The notes below the pieces were generated by a model. That model worked only from the letters and a program-made list of their open reading frames with translations. It had not been told where the DNA came from and searched no databases. Shown here piece by piece: positions 45,296 through 54,354 of a DNA stretch of 64,000 bases. Origin of the DNA: Jejuia rubra (GTDB lineage: Bacteria > Bacteroidota > Bacteroidia > Flavobacteriales > Flavobacteriaceae); the NCBI RefSeq assembly GCF_042684665.1, contig NZ_JBHULY010000011.1, positions 110,187 to 174,186 of the forward strand, written 5' to 3'. The position numbers and the translations under genes were made by a program. Every line of letters starts with the position of its first letter. Within the stretch, counting starts at the first letter, position 1.

Positions 45296-45850
45296 ATGAA
45301 AACAATAATTTTCACTTTCCTGACTGTCTTTTCCTTTGCATTAGTCCATGCTCAGTACCATGAAGGCACTGTTTATTTTAAAGGTGACTCCACCTCGACA
45401 GGCTTAATCAGGGTAAAAACATTTGAAGGTATAAAATTCAAACGCTCAAAAGAGACAGAGCCTGTGGATTATAACCGTGAACAAATCCAAGGCTATGATG
45501 TAAAAGGTTGGCAATATAGGTATATAAAAAAGAAGCCTGGCGCCACGCCAAAGCTGTATAAGCTGCTTATTGACGGAAAAGTATCCCTATACGCCGATAC
45601 CCCAAAAAGCCCAAGCCATTTAATAGCTGATAGCCCTCCAAACAGTGTCTCAATCATGATAAACCCTTATGAGATTTACTATTTGAAAATTGAGGATATG
45701 CTTTACAAAGTAGTAAATATGCTTAAAAAGAAGCATATCGAGGCTTTAAAGGATTGTCCAATACTTATGGAAAAAATTAAAAATAAAGAGTTTAAAAAAT
45801 GGGAAGTATATGATATAGTTGAATTTTACAACTATGATTGTCAGCCTTGA
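45296..45850 (+). CDS. Secreted protein of unknown function
   Basis: Protein of 184 residues with a signal peptide (about 1-19, ends ALVHAQ). The mature part has HEGTVYFKGDSTSTGLIRVK, FKRSKETEPVDYNREQIQGY and a helical C-terminus (ALKDCPILMEKIKNKEFKKW). The GTVYFKGD...GLI start resembles small exported proteins of Bacteroidota that monitor or bind surface material, but I do not recognise a named family. It follows gltX by 17 bp and may be cotranscribed. Confidence 0.65.
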   Translation: MKTIIFTFLTVFSFALVHAQYHEGTVYFKGDSTSTGLIRVKTFEGIKFKRSKETEPVDYNREQIQGYDVKGWQYRYIKKKPGATPKLYKLLIDGKVSLYADTPKSPSHLIADSPPNSVSIMINPYEIYYLKIEDMLYKVVNMLKKKHIEALKDCPILMEKIKNKEFKKWEVYDIVEFYNYDCQP

Positions 45851-45884
45851 ATTTATTCAGTGCTTTTTTCGATTTAAGCCTTAG

Positions 45885-47063
45885 TTACAAACGCTCTGAT
45901 CTGGCCCATCGCGTATTTTTATATAAACTTAATTTAGCAATACGCTCCCGGTTGTAGAGGTATACAAAGTCTTCCGTAACGCGCCTATTGCGATACCCCA
46001 ACAGGTGAAAAATAGGTTTAGCCAAAAATCGGGTTACTCTTAAATTTGACTTTAGCACCCCGGCGTATTTGTCATGCCAATATATGCCCGGCAGTGCAAT
46101 AAGCAAGCCGTCCACTTTAAAACGTCTTAAAATCCGGGAGAGTTTTAAAAAGAATTGAGGGATAGGTTTAATAATAAAAAAGCCCTCGCCCCCCCTCTTT
46201 TGATATAAGGGCATAAAGATATGCCCATCATGGCCAGACTGAATCTCAGTGCCATTAAGCAAAGCCAATGGCGTCCCTTTGGCTATGCTTTGGAAGCTTT
46301 TAAAGCCTTCTTTCATTTTGAACTCATCATTAGGTTGAATTCTAAGCAAATGGACGATTTCAAAAAAACGCCTAGCGCCTTCGGAAGCTTTTACCAATGT
46401 TTGAAAATGCACATCAAAATCTATCTTTTCCTTTTCCAAAATCCTTGTGTTCACTAATACTAGATTGATGAAAGCAATATTGTTCTCCACGGAAGCGACG
46501 TCCGTATGCTGTCCGGATTCAAAACCGATAGAAACATAGCCTAAAGTATTGATATAGCTCAATAAAGCGCCTTCCAAATACTCCTCGATGCCCAAAACGA
46601 TAGGCACGGGAAACTGTTTAGAAAAGGCCCTATTAATCATAGCATCATTAATGGTAATAAAAGGCAATGTTTTACTGGATGTGGTGTGTAGGTCGATAAA
46701 ATATAAAGGGCCAGTATTCGATTTTAATATGTTCTGTAGAAGGTTATATAGCGTAATTAATTGGATCTCCTCCGTGTTCGGGTGTTCCTTTGAAAAAATG
46801 GCCTCAATGCGGTGCTTTGTCCAAAGCCTATTCATGTCGGTGTCAATAAAGCGTTGCTCTTTTTCCAGAGCCTTGATATTCCCTAAGACACCGTATACAT
46901 TACCTCTTATTTGGCTCTTGTCCAAAGATTTATAAACATGATTAAGCGCAACAACCCCAGCCTTTTCATTCCCATGTATCCCGGCAAAAAACACAATGGT
47001 TGGCGCATCGGTGCTTTTTTCAATCTTGAAGAGAACCCTCGTCATAGTTTGTGTTTGAGGCAT
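45885..47063 (-). CDS. M14-type succinylglutamate desuccinylase/aspartoacylase family zinc hydrolase
   Basis: Metal hydrolase of 392 residues from the ATG at 47063; a TTG at 47093 that overlaps the upstream stop is a second option. Zinc ligands of the AstE/ASPA family are visible: H30 and E33 in FAGIHGNEKAG and H126 in YFIDLHTTSS. The family's DMNRLW segment is at 76-81. Members cleave N-acyl amino acids or related amides. The gene directly follows a GCS2-type ligase gene, so it may cut or edit the ligase product. The C-terminal 120 residues (HDKYAGVLKSNLRVTRFLAK) are basic and not typical of AstE. Confidence 0.85.
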   Translation of the reverse strand: MPQTQTMTRVLFKIEKSTDAPTIVFFAGIHGNEKAGVVALNHVYKSLDKSQIRGNVYGVLGNIKALEKEQRFIDTDMNRLWTKHRIEAIFSKEHPNTEEIQLITLYNLLQNILKSNTGPLYFIDLHTTSSKTLPFITINDAMINRAFSKQFPVPIVLGIEEYLEGALLSYINTLGYVSIGFESGQHTDVASVENNIAFINLVLVNTRILEKEKIDFDVHFQTLVKASEGARRFFEIVHLLRIQPNDEFKMKEGFKSFQSIAKGTPLALLNGTEIQSGHDGHIFMPLYQKRGGEGFFIIKPIPQFFLKLSRILRRFKVDGLLIALPGIYWHDKYAGVLKSNLRVTRFLAKPIFHLLGYRNRRVTEDFVYLYNRERIAKLSLYKNTRWARSERL

Positions 47064-47089
47064 TATGTTATCGATGTTGGTCTTCAAAA

Positions 47090-48940
47090 TCAAAAATCAT
47101 TTGAGGTGATCAATCCGATGAGCTTGCCATTTTTGGTGACCGGCAAAAGGTGGATATTGTGCCGGGCCATCATGCCTTTTGCCTTTTCAATGCTGTCTCT
47201 TTCGCTAATGACAACGATATCCTTCTCCATAATGGATTCCACGGACTGTTGCTTTTTTTCCTTGTCGTCCAAATAATCCTTAACGTCTGTCCAGGATAGC
47301 ACCCCAAGCAGTTCCTTGGCATGGTTAATCACAGGTAGGTGATGAATGTTTTTCCATTGCATAATATTCAAAACCAATTCAACGCTATCGTTTTTGTCCA
47401 CCGAATACACATCCGTACTCATAATGTGTTTTACAACCCTATTTTCCGGCTCAGGAAGTTCACTGGTTTCCTGTAAAATACGCCAAGTTGAAACTGGATA
47501 ATCCTTTATTTGTTTTTCGTATAATTTTGAAGTTAAAATCTGCATGGCCTCAAAGCGCCTATGGCTTTTTAACAGGTGCCTGTAGCTTCTTACCGTCCAT
47601 TCCGAGCCGTTTAGTCCTTTCACCCTATTTTCAATCACTGCCAGATAATACTCGGCATCCTTCGGATCGACACCAAACCTGTATAATCCTTTATAGGCCA
47701 TGGGAAGAAGCTCGTCCAAAATCAAATCCTTGCAGGACACGTATTTTCCATCCCAATATATTTGGGCGGCCATGCCGTAACGGGCCGCATTGAAGAAATT
47801 GGTTTTTACATCTTTGAAATCCCAAGTTTCATGTATGTTATTATACTTCTTGTGTTTGCCCATCATCACACCTACCCAAAACACCATATTCGCCATTTCG
47901 TCAACGACAGTTGGTCCGGAGGGAATATACCTGTTTTCAATGCGCAAGTGGGGCTTCCCGTTACCCACACCATAGCAGGCGCGGTTCCACGGATACACCG
48001 TGCCATTGTGCAATTGGAGTGCAAGTAGCCGTGGTACTTTGCCTTCTTCAATCAAACTGACGCTATCGTGAATAAAATCCGAAGTTAAAAAACTTCTGAA
48101 CCGTGAAATATTGTCCTTAAAAATATCGGTAACCGAACCCGTGTACCAACCACGCCCAAAGCTTACGCGCGATTGATTTTCATTCAACTGATAGGAATTG
48201 GCCCGAGTATCGATACTCTGGGTAAACAGCGCAATACGCGTTTCGCTCCATAGTTCCTTGCCAAAAAGCAAAGGGGAATTGGAGCAGGTGCTCAAAACAG
48301 GGCCGGCAATGGCCTGCGCCCAATTGTACGCGTCAATAAAATTATCCGGAGCTACCTGCAAATGCACCTGAAAACTGGTGTTACAACCTTCCAACATCAC
48401 GGAATCGAACAGCAAATTCAACTCGTCCACACCCTGAATGTGAATGTTAAAATCTTGTTTTCGGGATGCTTTTATAACTTCATTCAAAATGGTATAGCGT
48501 TGAAGGGGTGTCATTTGCTTTTCCCCTACATTGTCCAATCCTATAGAGGGCAATATACCCGCCAATACAATTTTAGTGTCCTTTTTGGCAGCCGCTTCCT
48601 CCGCTTTTTTCAGAAGGGATTTTAATTGACGGTGCATTTCGGAAAAACAGGAGCCCTTAAGTTCCAAAGGGTCCAGGTTGGCTTCTAGGTTATAGTCACC
48701 TATTTCGGTAGCAAAATGTGGGTCGTCAATGTCATGCAAAATATCCAACGCATTGCTGCTAGGGGAAAAATTATGCTTTACCAAACAAAACTCCTGTTCC
48801 GCGCCTATTCGGATGGGCTCAGACTCAATCCAGCCCTTTTCCAATAGCCTTTCCAGAGCCTCAATATCATTGAGCAAGTGATGCACATAATTGGCCCTGT
48901 CTTTTTTCCTGTGCAGTTTCGAAACGTTTAAATCTCCCAT
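47090..48940 (-). CDS. Glutamate-cysteine ligase-like (GCS2) protein with C-terminal CBS pair
   Basis: Protein of 616 residues. The N-terminal part (about 1-480) is an ATP-dependent carboxylate-amine ligase of the GCS2 type: IRIGAEQEFCLV near 42-53, IGDYNLEANLDPLELKGSCF, QVHLQVAP, SRVSFGRGWY, IENRYIPSGPTVVDEM. The C-terminal part has two CBS domains (about 490-550, MSTDVYSVDKNDSVELVLN; about 555-616, MEKDIVVISERDSIEKAKG), which usually sense adenine nucleotides. The substrate is uncertain; glutathione is not expected in most Bacteroidota. The protein ends at TSNDF, right at the second CBS domain. It forms an operon with the M14 gene. Confidence 0.85.
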   Translation of the reverse strand: MGDLNVSKLHRKKDRANYVHHLLNDIEALERLLEKGWIESEPIRIGAEQEFCLVKHNFSPSSNALDILHDIDDPHFATEIGDYNLEANLDPLELKGSCFSEMHRQLKSLLKKAEEAAAKKDTKIVLAGILPSIGLDNVGEKQMTPLQRYTILNEVIKASRKQDFNIHIQGVDELNLLFDSVMLEGCNTSFQVHLQVAPDNFIDAYNWAQAIAGPVLSTCSNSPLLFGKELWSETRIALFTQSIDTRANSYQLNENQSRVSFGRGWYTGSVTDIFKDNISRFRSFLTSDFIHDSVSLIEEGKVPRLLALQLHNGTVYPWNRACYGVGNGKPHLRIENRYIPSGPTVVDEMANMVFWVGVMMGKHKKYNNIHETWDFKDVKTNFFNAARYGMAAQIYWDGKYVSCKDLILDELLPMAYKGLYRFGVDPKDAEYYLAVIENRVKGLNGSEWTVRSYRHLLKSHRRFEAMQILTSKLYEKQIKDYPVSTWRILQETSELPEPENRVVKHIMSTDVYSVDKNDSVELVLNIMQWKNIHHLPVINHAKELLGVLSWTDVKDYLDDKEKKQQSVESIMEKDIVVISERDSIEKAKGMMARHNIHLLPVTKNGKLIGLITSNDF

Positions 48941-49231
48941 ATTCCAACATTTTAAGTCTTTACCAAATCCAAAAATACCCTTAAAACCTAATGGATTCTA
49001 TGATTTTTGTCATGGGTATTAGTGTGTGTTTTAAAGTTAGGGAATTTTACCGACACCGAAAATGACTTGTCTTTGCCAAAATTTCCCTTAACTTCGTTTC
49101 AGCATGCCACTAGGTAAAGTAATTCTTTGTATGCATCCCTTAATGATTCAAGTCGACTGCTAAAACTAATCGTAGGACAAGCTTGACAGAGATTATAAGA
49201 AACACTACAATTGTTAAATGAATAAATAATT

Positions 49232-49660
49232 ATGACTACAACAACATTTTTAACTTTCGTAGGTGACCAATGCGGAAAAGCCCAGGAAGCCATCAAGTTT
49301 TATACTTCCATATTTCCAAATTCAGAAATTAAAAGGATAGTCAAATACTCCGAAGGAGAGGAAGGAGGCACGCCCGAATTGGTTAAATATGGTTTATTTT
49401 CGTTAAATGGAACTGATTATATGGTAGCCGAAAGCAATTATAATCATGCTTGGTCGTTTACGCCCGCAGTTTCAATTTTTATATCTGATAATTCAGATGA
49501 AATGATCCAAACCTTATTCGAAAAACTTTCTTCCAACTATGGTAAGATAATGATCCCCCTTGACAATTACAGAGGGGAAGGGGATTATGGTTTTGGAAAA
49601 AAATTCGGATGGTGTGAGGACAAATATGGCGTATCGTGGCAATTTCTGCTTACAGAATAA
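49232..49660 (+). CDS. VOC superfamily PhnB-like protein
   Basis: Protein of 142 residues of the glyoxalase/VOC fold, PhnB-like (the group once called 3-demethylubiquinone methyltransferase). The marks are FLTFVGDQCGKAQEAIKFYT and SIFPNSEIKRIVKYSEGE at the N-terminus and GWCEDKYGVSWQFLL at the C-terminus, plus KYGLFSLNGTDYMVAES. Few of the usual metal ligands are kept, so a catalytic role is uncertain. Single gene between a minus-strand operon and rnpA. Confidence 0.88.
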   Translation: MTTTTFLTFVGDQCGKAQEAIKFYTSIFPNSEIKRIVKYSEGEEGGTPELVKYGLFSLNGTDYMVAESNYNHAWSFTPAVSIFISDNSDEMIQTLFEKLSSNYGKIMIPLDNYRGEGDYGFGKKFGWCEDKYGVSWQFLLTE

Positions 49661-49765
49661 TGAATTGTAAATGATATTTCAATTTATAAACAATTGCCGT
49701 CAACAACGGTAACGAAAAAAACCAACCCTCCAAAATTGTTACCTTTAGCCCCAAAATAAGGCCTG

Positions 49766-50143
49766 TTGAAATTCACCTATTCCAAAAAAGAAAAACTTAA
49801 AAGTAAAGTTTTGATTGACCAACTCTTTTCCGAAGGGCAATCGGTTTCCGCATTTCCGTTACGTTTGGTGTATCTAGACACTACTTTTGAGGAAGCTATT
49901 TTGGTAAAAACCGGGGTTTCGGTGAGCAAGCGCAATTTTAAAACAGCAGTGGACAGAAATCGTATAAAACGCTTGTTAAGAGAGGCTTACCGATTGAATA
50001 AACCTGATCTTTTTAACAATTTAAAAACACAACATGCGTTTATGATTTTGTACATTGGCAAAGACAAACCAAGCTTTGCCCAAGTAGACGCCAGCATGAA
50101 AAAGCTGTTCGGAAAATTTTTAAACCAACATTCCAAATCTTAA
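49766..50143 (+). CDS. rnpA: Ribonuclease P protein component
   Basis: Protein subunit that helps the RNase P RNA mature tRNA 5' ends. The 125 residues start at TTG (49766); the opening KFTYSKKEKLKSKVLIDQLF matches the family start and no ATG is available. The basic RNR signature is in KTAVDRNRIKRLLREAYRLN near 66-85. The usual neighbour rpmH is absent; the S41 protease gene follows 9 bp later, an arrangement that I recall as common in flavobacteria. A TACCTTTA element at 49740-49747 may be its -7 region. Confidence 0.95.
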   Translation: MKFTYSKKEKLKSKVLIDQLFSEGQSVSAFPLRLVYLDTTFEEAILVKTGVSVSKRNFKTAVDRNRIKRLLREAYRLNKPDLFNNLKTQHAFMILYIGKDKPSFAQVDASMKKLFGKFLNQHSKS

Positions 50144-50152
50144 ATAAGTTCT

Positions 50153-51787
50153 ATGAAACGTTTATTAAAAACCAAAATACTAATTCCAATAGCACTATGC
50201 GCCGTGTTTTTAAGCACCACTGCCTTTAAAAACGATTTTTTTGAAATCGCGAAGCAGATTGAAATCTTCACCACGTTGTTCAAGGAACTGAACATGAATT
50301 ATGTGGACGAAACCAACCCTGGGGATTTAATGGATACTGCCATCAAAAGCATGTTGGACGATTTGGACCCCTACACTCGTTTTATGAACGAACAGGATGT
50401 AGAAGCGGCCAGAATTAATAATACCGGCGATTATACGGGCATTGGCGCCAAGGTAATGACCAAAAAAGACAAGTTGGTGATTATTGAGCCTTATAAAGAT
50501 TACCCTGCGGACAAAGCTGATTTAAAGGCTGGGGATGAAATCATAAAAGTGGGCGAGGTTATGGTTTCAGACTATAAAGATGATGCAGGAAATCTGCTGA
50601 AAGGACCATCAGGGTCATCGGTAAATGTGACCTTCAAACGCAACAACGACACCAAAACGGCAACGATTCAACGTGCCGAAGTGGATATTAAGGCTGTGCC
50701 TCATTTCTCTATGGTAAACGAGCATACGGGTTACATTGTCTTAAGCAAGTTTAACAGCAAAGCATCCGCTGAAACCAAGTATGCACTTCGGGATCTTAAA
50801 GCCCAGGGGGCAACGCGAATTATTCTCGACTTAAGGGGTAATCCCGGCGGTTTATTGAACGAAGCAGTTAATGTAGTGAACCTGTTTGTTCCGAAAGGGC
50901 AATTGGTGGTTACCACAAAATCAAAAGTGAAAAAATACAATCGTCAATATTTCACCCAAAAAGAACCTATAGATACAGAAATTCCTTTGGTAGTGCTGAT
51001 TGATGGTTCCAGTGCCTCTGCCAGTGAAATTGTTTCGGGCACTTTACAGGATTTGGACCGTGCCGTTATCTTAGGCTCACGCAGTTTTGGTAAAGGCTTG
51101 GTACAACGCCCAAAACGATTAACCTATGGTACCCAAGTAAAAATCACCATTTCTAGATATTACACACCTTCAGGTCGCTGCATTCAATCCTTGGACTATT
51201 GGAACCGTAACGACAAAGGTGAAGCGGTGCGTGTGAAACAGGAAAACTACAACGAATTCAAAACCAAAAATGGCAGAAAAGTATTTGATGGAGGCGGTAT
51301 TTTTCCTGACGTTACTTTTGGAAAAACGAAGAATTCTACCATCACTAAAGCCATCATCCAAAGTAATTTGATTTTCGATTTTGCCACGGATTATTATTAC
51401 AAACATCCTGATCAGGACATAGTGAATTTTCAATTGACGGATATTGATTTCAATGATTTTAAAACCTATTTGGAGAAAAACAACTTTTCCTTCACTACGG
51501 ATACCGAAAAAGCATTGTTTAAAGCTTATGACACCTCTGTAAAGGAAAATTTAAACGATGATATAGAATCCGACTATAACGCCCTTATTTCAGGTCTAAA
51601 AGCCTCCAAAAATAAAGCTATCGATGCGCATAAAGATTTTATTCTGAAGATGCTTACTGAAGACATCGTAAAACGTTATACGTATCGCGAAGGGTTGTAC
51701 GATTATTATAAAACCCATGACGAATATATTAAGAAAAGCACGCAAATCCTCGGAAATACCATGACGTACATGGATTATTTAAGGTAG
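50153..51787 (+). CDS. S41 family C-terminal processing peptidase
   Basis: Periplasmic serine peptidase of 544 residues. The N-terminal signal or anchor spans about 1-25 (KILIPIALCAVFLSTTAFK). The PDZ domain spans about 90-175 (GIGAKVMTKKDKLVIIEPYK, DLKAGDEIIKVGEV). The protease core has RIILDLRGNPGGLLNEAVNV, catalytic S289 in DGSSASASE and K314 in SFGKGLVQ, spaced 25 residues as in Prc/Tsp (S430/K455). A C-terminal domain unique to the Bacteroidota form follows (about 400-544). It processes or degrades envelope proteins. It probably shares the rnpA transcript. Confidence 0.95.
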   Translation: MKRLLKTKILIPIALCAVFLSTTAFKNDFFEIAKQIEIFTTLFKELNMNYVDETNPGDLMDTAIKSMLDDLDPYTRFMNEQDVEAARINNTGDYTGIGAKVMTKKDKLVIIEPYKDYPADKADLKAGDEIIKVGEVMVSDYKDDAGNLLKGPSGSSVNVTFKRNNDTKTATIQRAEVDIKAVPHFSMVNEHTGYIVLSKFNSKASAETKYALRDLKAQGATRIILDLRGNPGGLLNEAVNVVNLFVPKGQLVVTTKSKVKKYNRQYFTQKEPIDTEIPLVVLIDGSSASASEIVSGTLQDLDRAVILGSRSFGKGLVQRPKRLTYGTQVKITISRYYTPSGRCIQSLDYWNRNDKGEAVRVKQENYNEFKTKNGRKVFDGGGIFPDVTFGKTKNSTITKAIIQSNLIFDFATDYYYKHPDQDIVNFQLTDIDFNDFKTYLEKNNFSFTTDTEKALFKAYDTSVKENLNDDIESDYNALISGLKASKNKAIDAHKDFILKMLTEDIVKRYTYREGLYDYYKTHDEYIKKSTQILGNTMTYMDYLR

Positions 51788-51833
51788 ATTTTCAAAAAAT
51801 ACTATCTTTAAACATTATTTATTGCTCCCAAAC

Positions 51834-52691
51834 ATGCATAGACTATTAATAGCCATATTAGTATGCTTTCAGGCGTATCTCGGATTCTCCCAAACCGAAT
51901 ATACCCATGACGTGTATTTCAACACGGACGAATATGTGGTGCCAAAAACTGAGGAAAACAGGCTTTTACTTTTCATTTCAAAACTTCAGGATATCGAAAT
52001 TGAGTCTATTGCTATTTATGGGTTTTGTGATGATGTTGGTGCCGACACCTACAATATGAAGTTGTCGCAACAGCGTGCAGATGCCATAAAGACTATCTTT
52101 TCTAACAATGAAATAAGTGAATCGTTGATTACCAACGTAGATGGAAAAGGTGAAATTCTTCTGAAAATAGTAGATGAAAAGGACGTTTTAAAAATCAGAG
52201 GACTTAACCGAAAAGTTGAAATCATCGTCACCGAAAAACTTCCGGAACCAGAGGTAAAAGAAGTGGTAGCCGAGGTAAAAAAGAAAACAGTTCCACAGAA
52301 AATTAAAGGCCATTTAGAGGTTGGGGATAAGATTATTTTCGAAAATATTTTGTTCAAAACGGGTTATAGCACCGTAACGCCACCTTCAAAAAAAATATTG
52401 CAGAATATAGCACAAGCTTTGGTTGAGCGGGATGATATTTATTTCACCATTCAAGGACATGTATGTTGTACCAAATATACTAGGGACGCCATTGATAAGA
52501 AAACCAAAAAACGTAATCTTTCCGTGGCCAGAGCAAAATATGTATATGACTATTTCGCTAAAAAAGGCGTGGATAAAAAACGTATGCGCTACTTGGGCTT
52601 AAGGCGAAAATTTCCTCTGGGCGGCGATCCAAAATATGATAGGCGTGTAGAAATCCTGATTACTTACGTTGGTAATAATGAAAGTCAATAG
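51834..52691 (+). CDS. Protein with tandem OmpA-like domains, no barrel
   Basis: Protein of 285 residues from the ATG at 51834 (a TTG four codons upstream is also open). The signal peptide is about 1-20 (FQAYLGFSQ). The N-terminal half (about 22-135) is a first OmpA_C-like domain (VYFNTDEYVVPKTEENRLLL, IYGFCDDVGADTYNMKLSQQ). The C-terminal half (about 160-285) is a second (ILFKTGYSTVTPPSKKILQN, NLSVARAKYVYDYFAKKGVD, DRRVEILI). There is no beta-barrel or lipobox, so it is probably a free periplasmic peptidoglycan-binding protein. A cysteine pair (GHVCCTKYT) is unusual. Confidence 0.85.
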   Translation: MHRLLIAILVCFQAYLGFSQTEYTHDVYFNTDEYVVPKTEENRLLLFISKLQDIEIESIAIYGFCDDVGADTYNMKLSQQRADAIKTIFSNNEISESLITNVDGKGEILLKIVDEKDVLKIRGLNRKVEIIVTEKLPEPEVKEVVAEVKKKTVPQKIKGHLEVGDKIIFENILFKTGYSTVTPPSKKILQNIAQALVERDDIYFTIQGHVCCTKYTRDAIDKKTKKRNLSVARAKYVYDYFAKKGVDKKRMRYLGLRRKFPLGGDPKYDRRVEILITYVGNNESQ

Positions 52692-52749
52692 TGCTTTCAA
52701 ACTTCCAATTATAAAATTTCAGCCAAAATTGATGCAATATATAGGCGTT

Positions 52750-52782
52750 TTGCGGTAAAGCGTTAACAAATATTTACCTTTA
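52750..52782 (+). promoter_or_regulatory. Putative promoter of the LRR cargo gene
   Basis: TTG at 52750-52752, 22 nt, then TACCTTTA at 52775-52782, close to the TAnnTTTG -7 element. Transcription would start about 10 nt before the GTG start codon at 52800. Confidence 0.4.
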
Positions 52783-52799
52783 AACTCAATTTTTCCGTT

Positions 52800-54350
52800 G
52801 TGTCCTCAAAGTACCTGCATTTAGTCGTCCTATTATTGGTCTATGGTTACGCTAAGCCACAAAATACCTTTGTGCCCGATGCTATTTTTGAACAAGCTCT
52901 GATTGACAAAGGCTATGATACTGGACCTTTGGACAACCTCGTGCCTACCGCCAACATCAATACTATAATTGATTTGGATGTTTCTCAATTGAATATCAAT
53001 GATTTAACCGGAATAGAAGACTTCTCTTCCTTAGAAGTTCTAGATTGCTCAGAAAACCGATTATCAGCTCTTGATATTTCTCAAAACACCAATTTGAAAC
53101 AACTGTTTTGTGCTTTCAATAGAATTACAAGTTTGGATATTTCGAATAACATTGGCTTAAGCATTATCTGGTGTAATTTTAATCGGATTCCCGTTTTGGA
53201 TGTGTCCAACAATACAGGATTGTTGTCTCTGGTTTGCAGTAATAATTTGTTGACGGAGATTGATGTATCAAACAATTTATCACTGAATACATTTTTATGC
53301 GTTGGTAATCAGATTTCGAGTTTTGACGTATCCCTAAATTCTAATTTAAAGGTGTTTCATTGTAGCAATAATAGGCTTACCGAAGTGGATGTGACCAATA
53401 ACCCAGCGTTGAACGTGCTGAATTGCGAATACAACTTCATCAGTACTTTAGACCTTTCTCAAAATCCCGCTTTACAGCAATTATATTGTATGGGAAATAT
53501 GATATCCTCACTTGATCTTTTCAATAATGGAGACCTTGGTATTTTGAGTTGTGGAAATAACATGTTGTATGATTTGGACGTATCCCGAAACCCAAATTTG
53601 GTGGAATTAATTTGCAACGACAACACTTTAACCACACTCGAATTGAATCGAAACGGTTCATTAAACCATATTGATGTAGCTAACAATTCACTTTGCAACC
53701 TTAATATTAAAAACAGGGCAAACACCAATGTGACTTTTTTTGATGCTCGGGAGAACCCAGACCTATTTTGTGTATTTGTGGACGACCCTCGCTATAGTGC
53801 TTTAAATTGGACAAATATTGAGCCAATTACCAATTTTGTTACCAATCAAGAGGAGTGCGATGAAGTGGCAGATATCACCCCTGATGTTGACATACTAAAT
53901 GATTTTTTTGGGAACCAGTTTATCTTACCTACACTTAATGACGGTTCCTATTTTACCGGATCCAATGGTACAGGACAACCCCTTTTTTCTGGTGAAATTA
54001 TTACTGTCTCACAGACCATTTATATCTTCAATACCAACGGTTGCTACAGCAATGAATCCCGATTCAATGTAATTATTTCATCTCCAGGAAGCCCAAATTA
54101 CTTCATTCCAAAATATTTCACTCCCAACAATGATGGTGAACATGATTTTTGGGGAATAGTAGATACCTTCAATGAGATTAACCATATTTCAATTTACAAC
54201 AGAAATGGGAAACTGTTGAAGTTTTTATTGCCCAGTTCAAAATGGGATGGCATATTCAATGGGCAATTACTGCCATCGGATACTTATTGGTACGAAATTG
54301 TCTTAAACAGCGGTGGAGCGGTTCGAGGGTATTTCGCCTTAAAGCGCTAA
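52800..54350 (+). CDS. Secreted leucine-rich-repeat protein with T9SS type B C-terminal domain
   Basis: Surface or secreted protein of 516 residues that starts at GTG (52800); the start leads directly into the signal peptide (YLHLVVLLLVYGYAKPQ). About 11 LRR units of 20-21 residues lie at about 55-295 (LDVSNNTGLLSLVCSNNLLT, IDVSNNLSLNTFLCVGNQIS), each with a Cys at the same place in the consensus. The C-terminal 90 residues (YFIPKYFTPNNDGEHDFWGI to SGGAVRGYFALKR) are the gliding-motility-associated type B sorting domain, which often stays attached to the cell surface. LRR proteins of this sort usually bind other proteins or polymers; the partner is unknown. Confidence 0.9.
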   Translation: MSSKYLHLVVLLLVYGYAKPQNTFVPDAIFEQALIDKGYDTGPLDNLVPTANINTIIDLDVSQLNINDLTGIEDFSSLEVLDCSENRLSALDISQNTNLKQLFCAFNRITSLDISNNIGLSIIWCNFNRIPVLDVSNNTGLLSLVCSNNLLTEIDVSNNLSLNTFLCVGNQISSFDVSLNSNLKVFHCSNNRLTEVDVTNNPALNVLNCEYNFISTLDLSQNPALQQLYCMGNMISSLDLFNNGDLGILSCGNNMLYDLDVSRNPNLVELICNDNTLTTLELNRNGSLNHIDVANNSLCNLNIKNRANTNVTFFDARENPDLFCVFVDDPRYSALNWTNIEPITNFVTNQEECDEVADITPDVDILNDFFGNQFILPTLNDGSYFTGSNGTGQPLFSGEIITVSQTIYIFNTNGCYSNESRFNVIISSPGSPNYFIPKYFTPNNDGEHDFWGIVDTFNEINHISIYNRNGKLLKFLLPSSKWDGIFNGQLLPSDTYWYEIVLNSGGAVRGYFALKR

Positions 54351-54354
54351 TAGC

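Noticed and set aside
53000..53750. Repeats at about 63-nt spacing
   Set aside because: They encode leucine-rich repeats of a secreted protein; no direct DNA repeats of CRISPR type.
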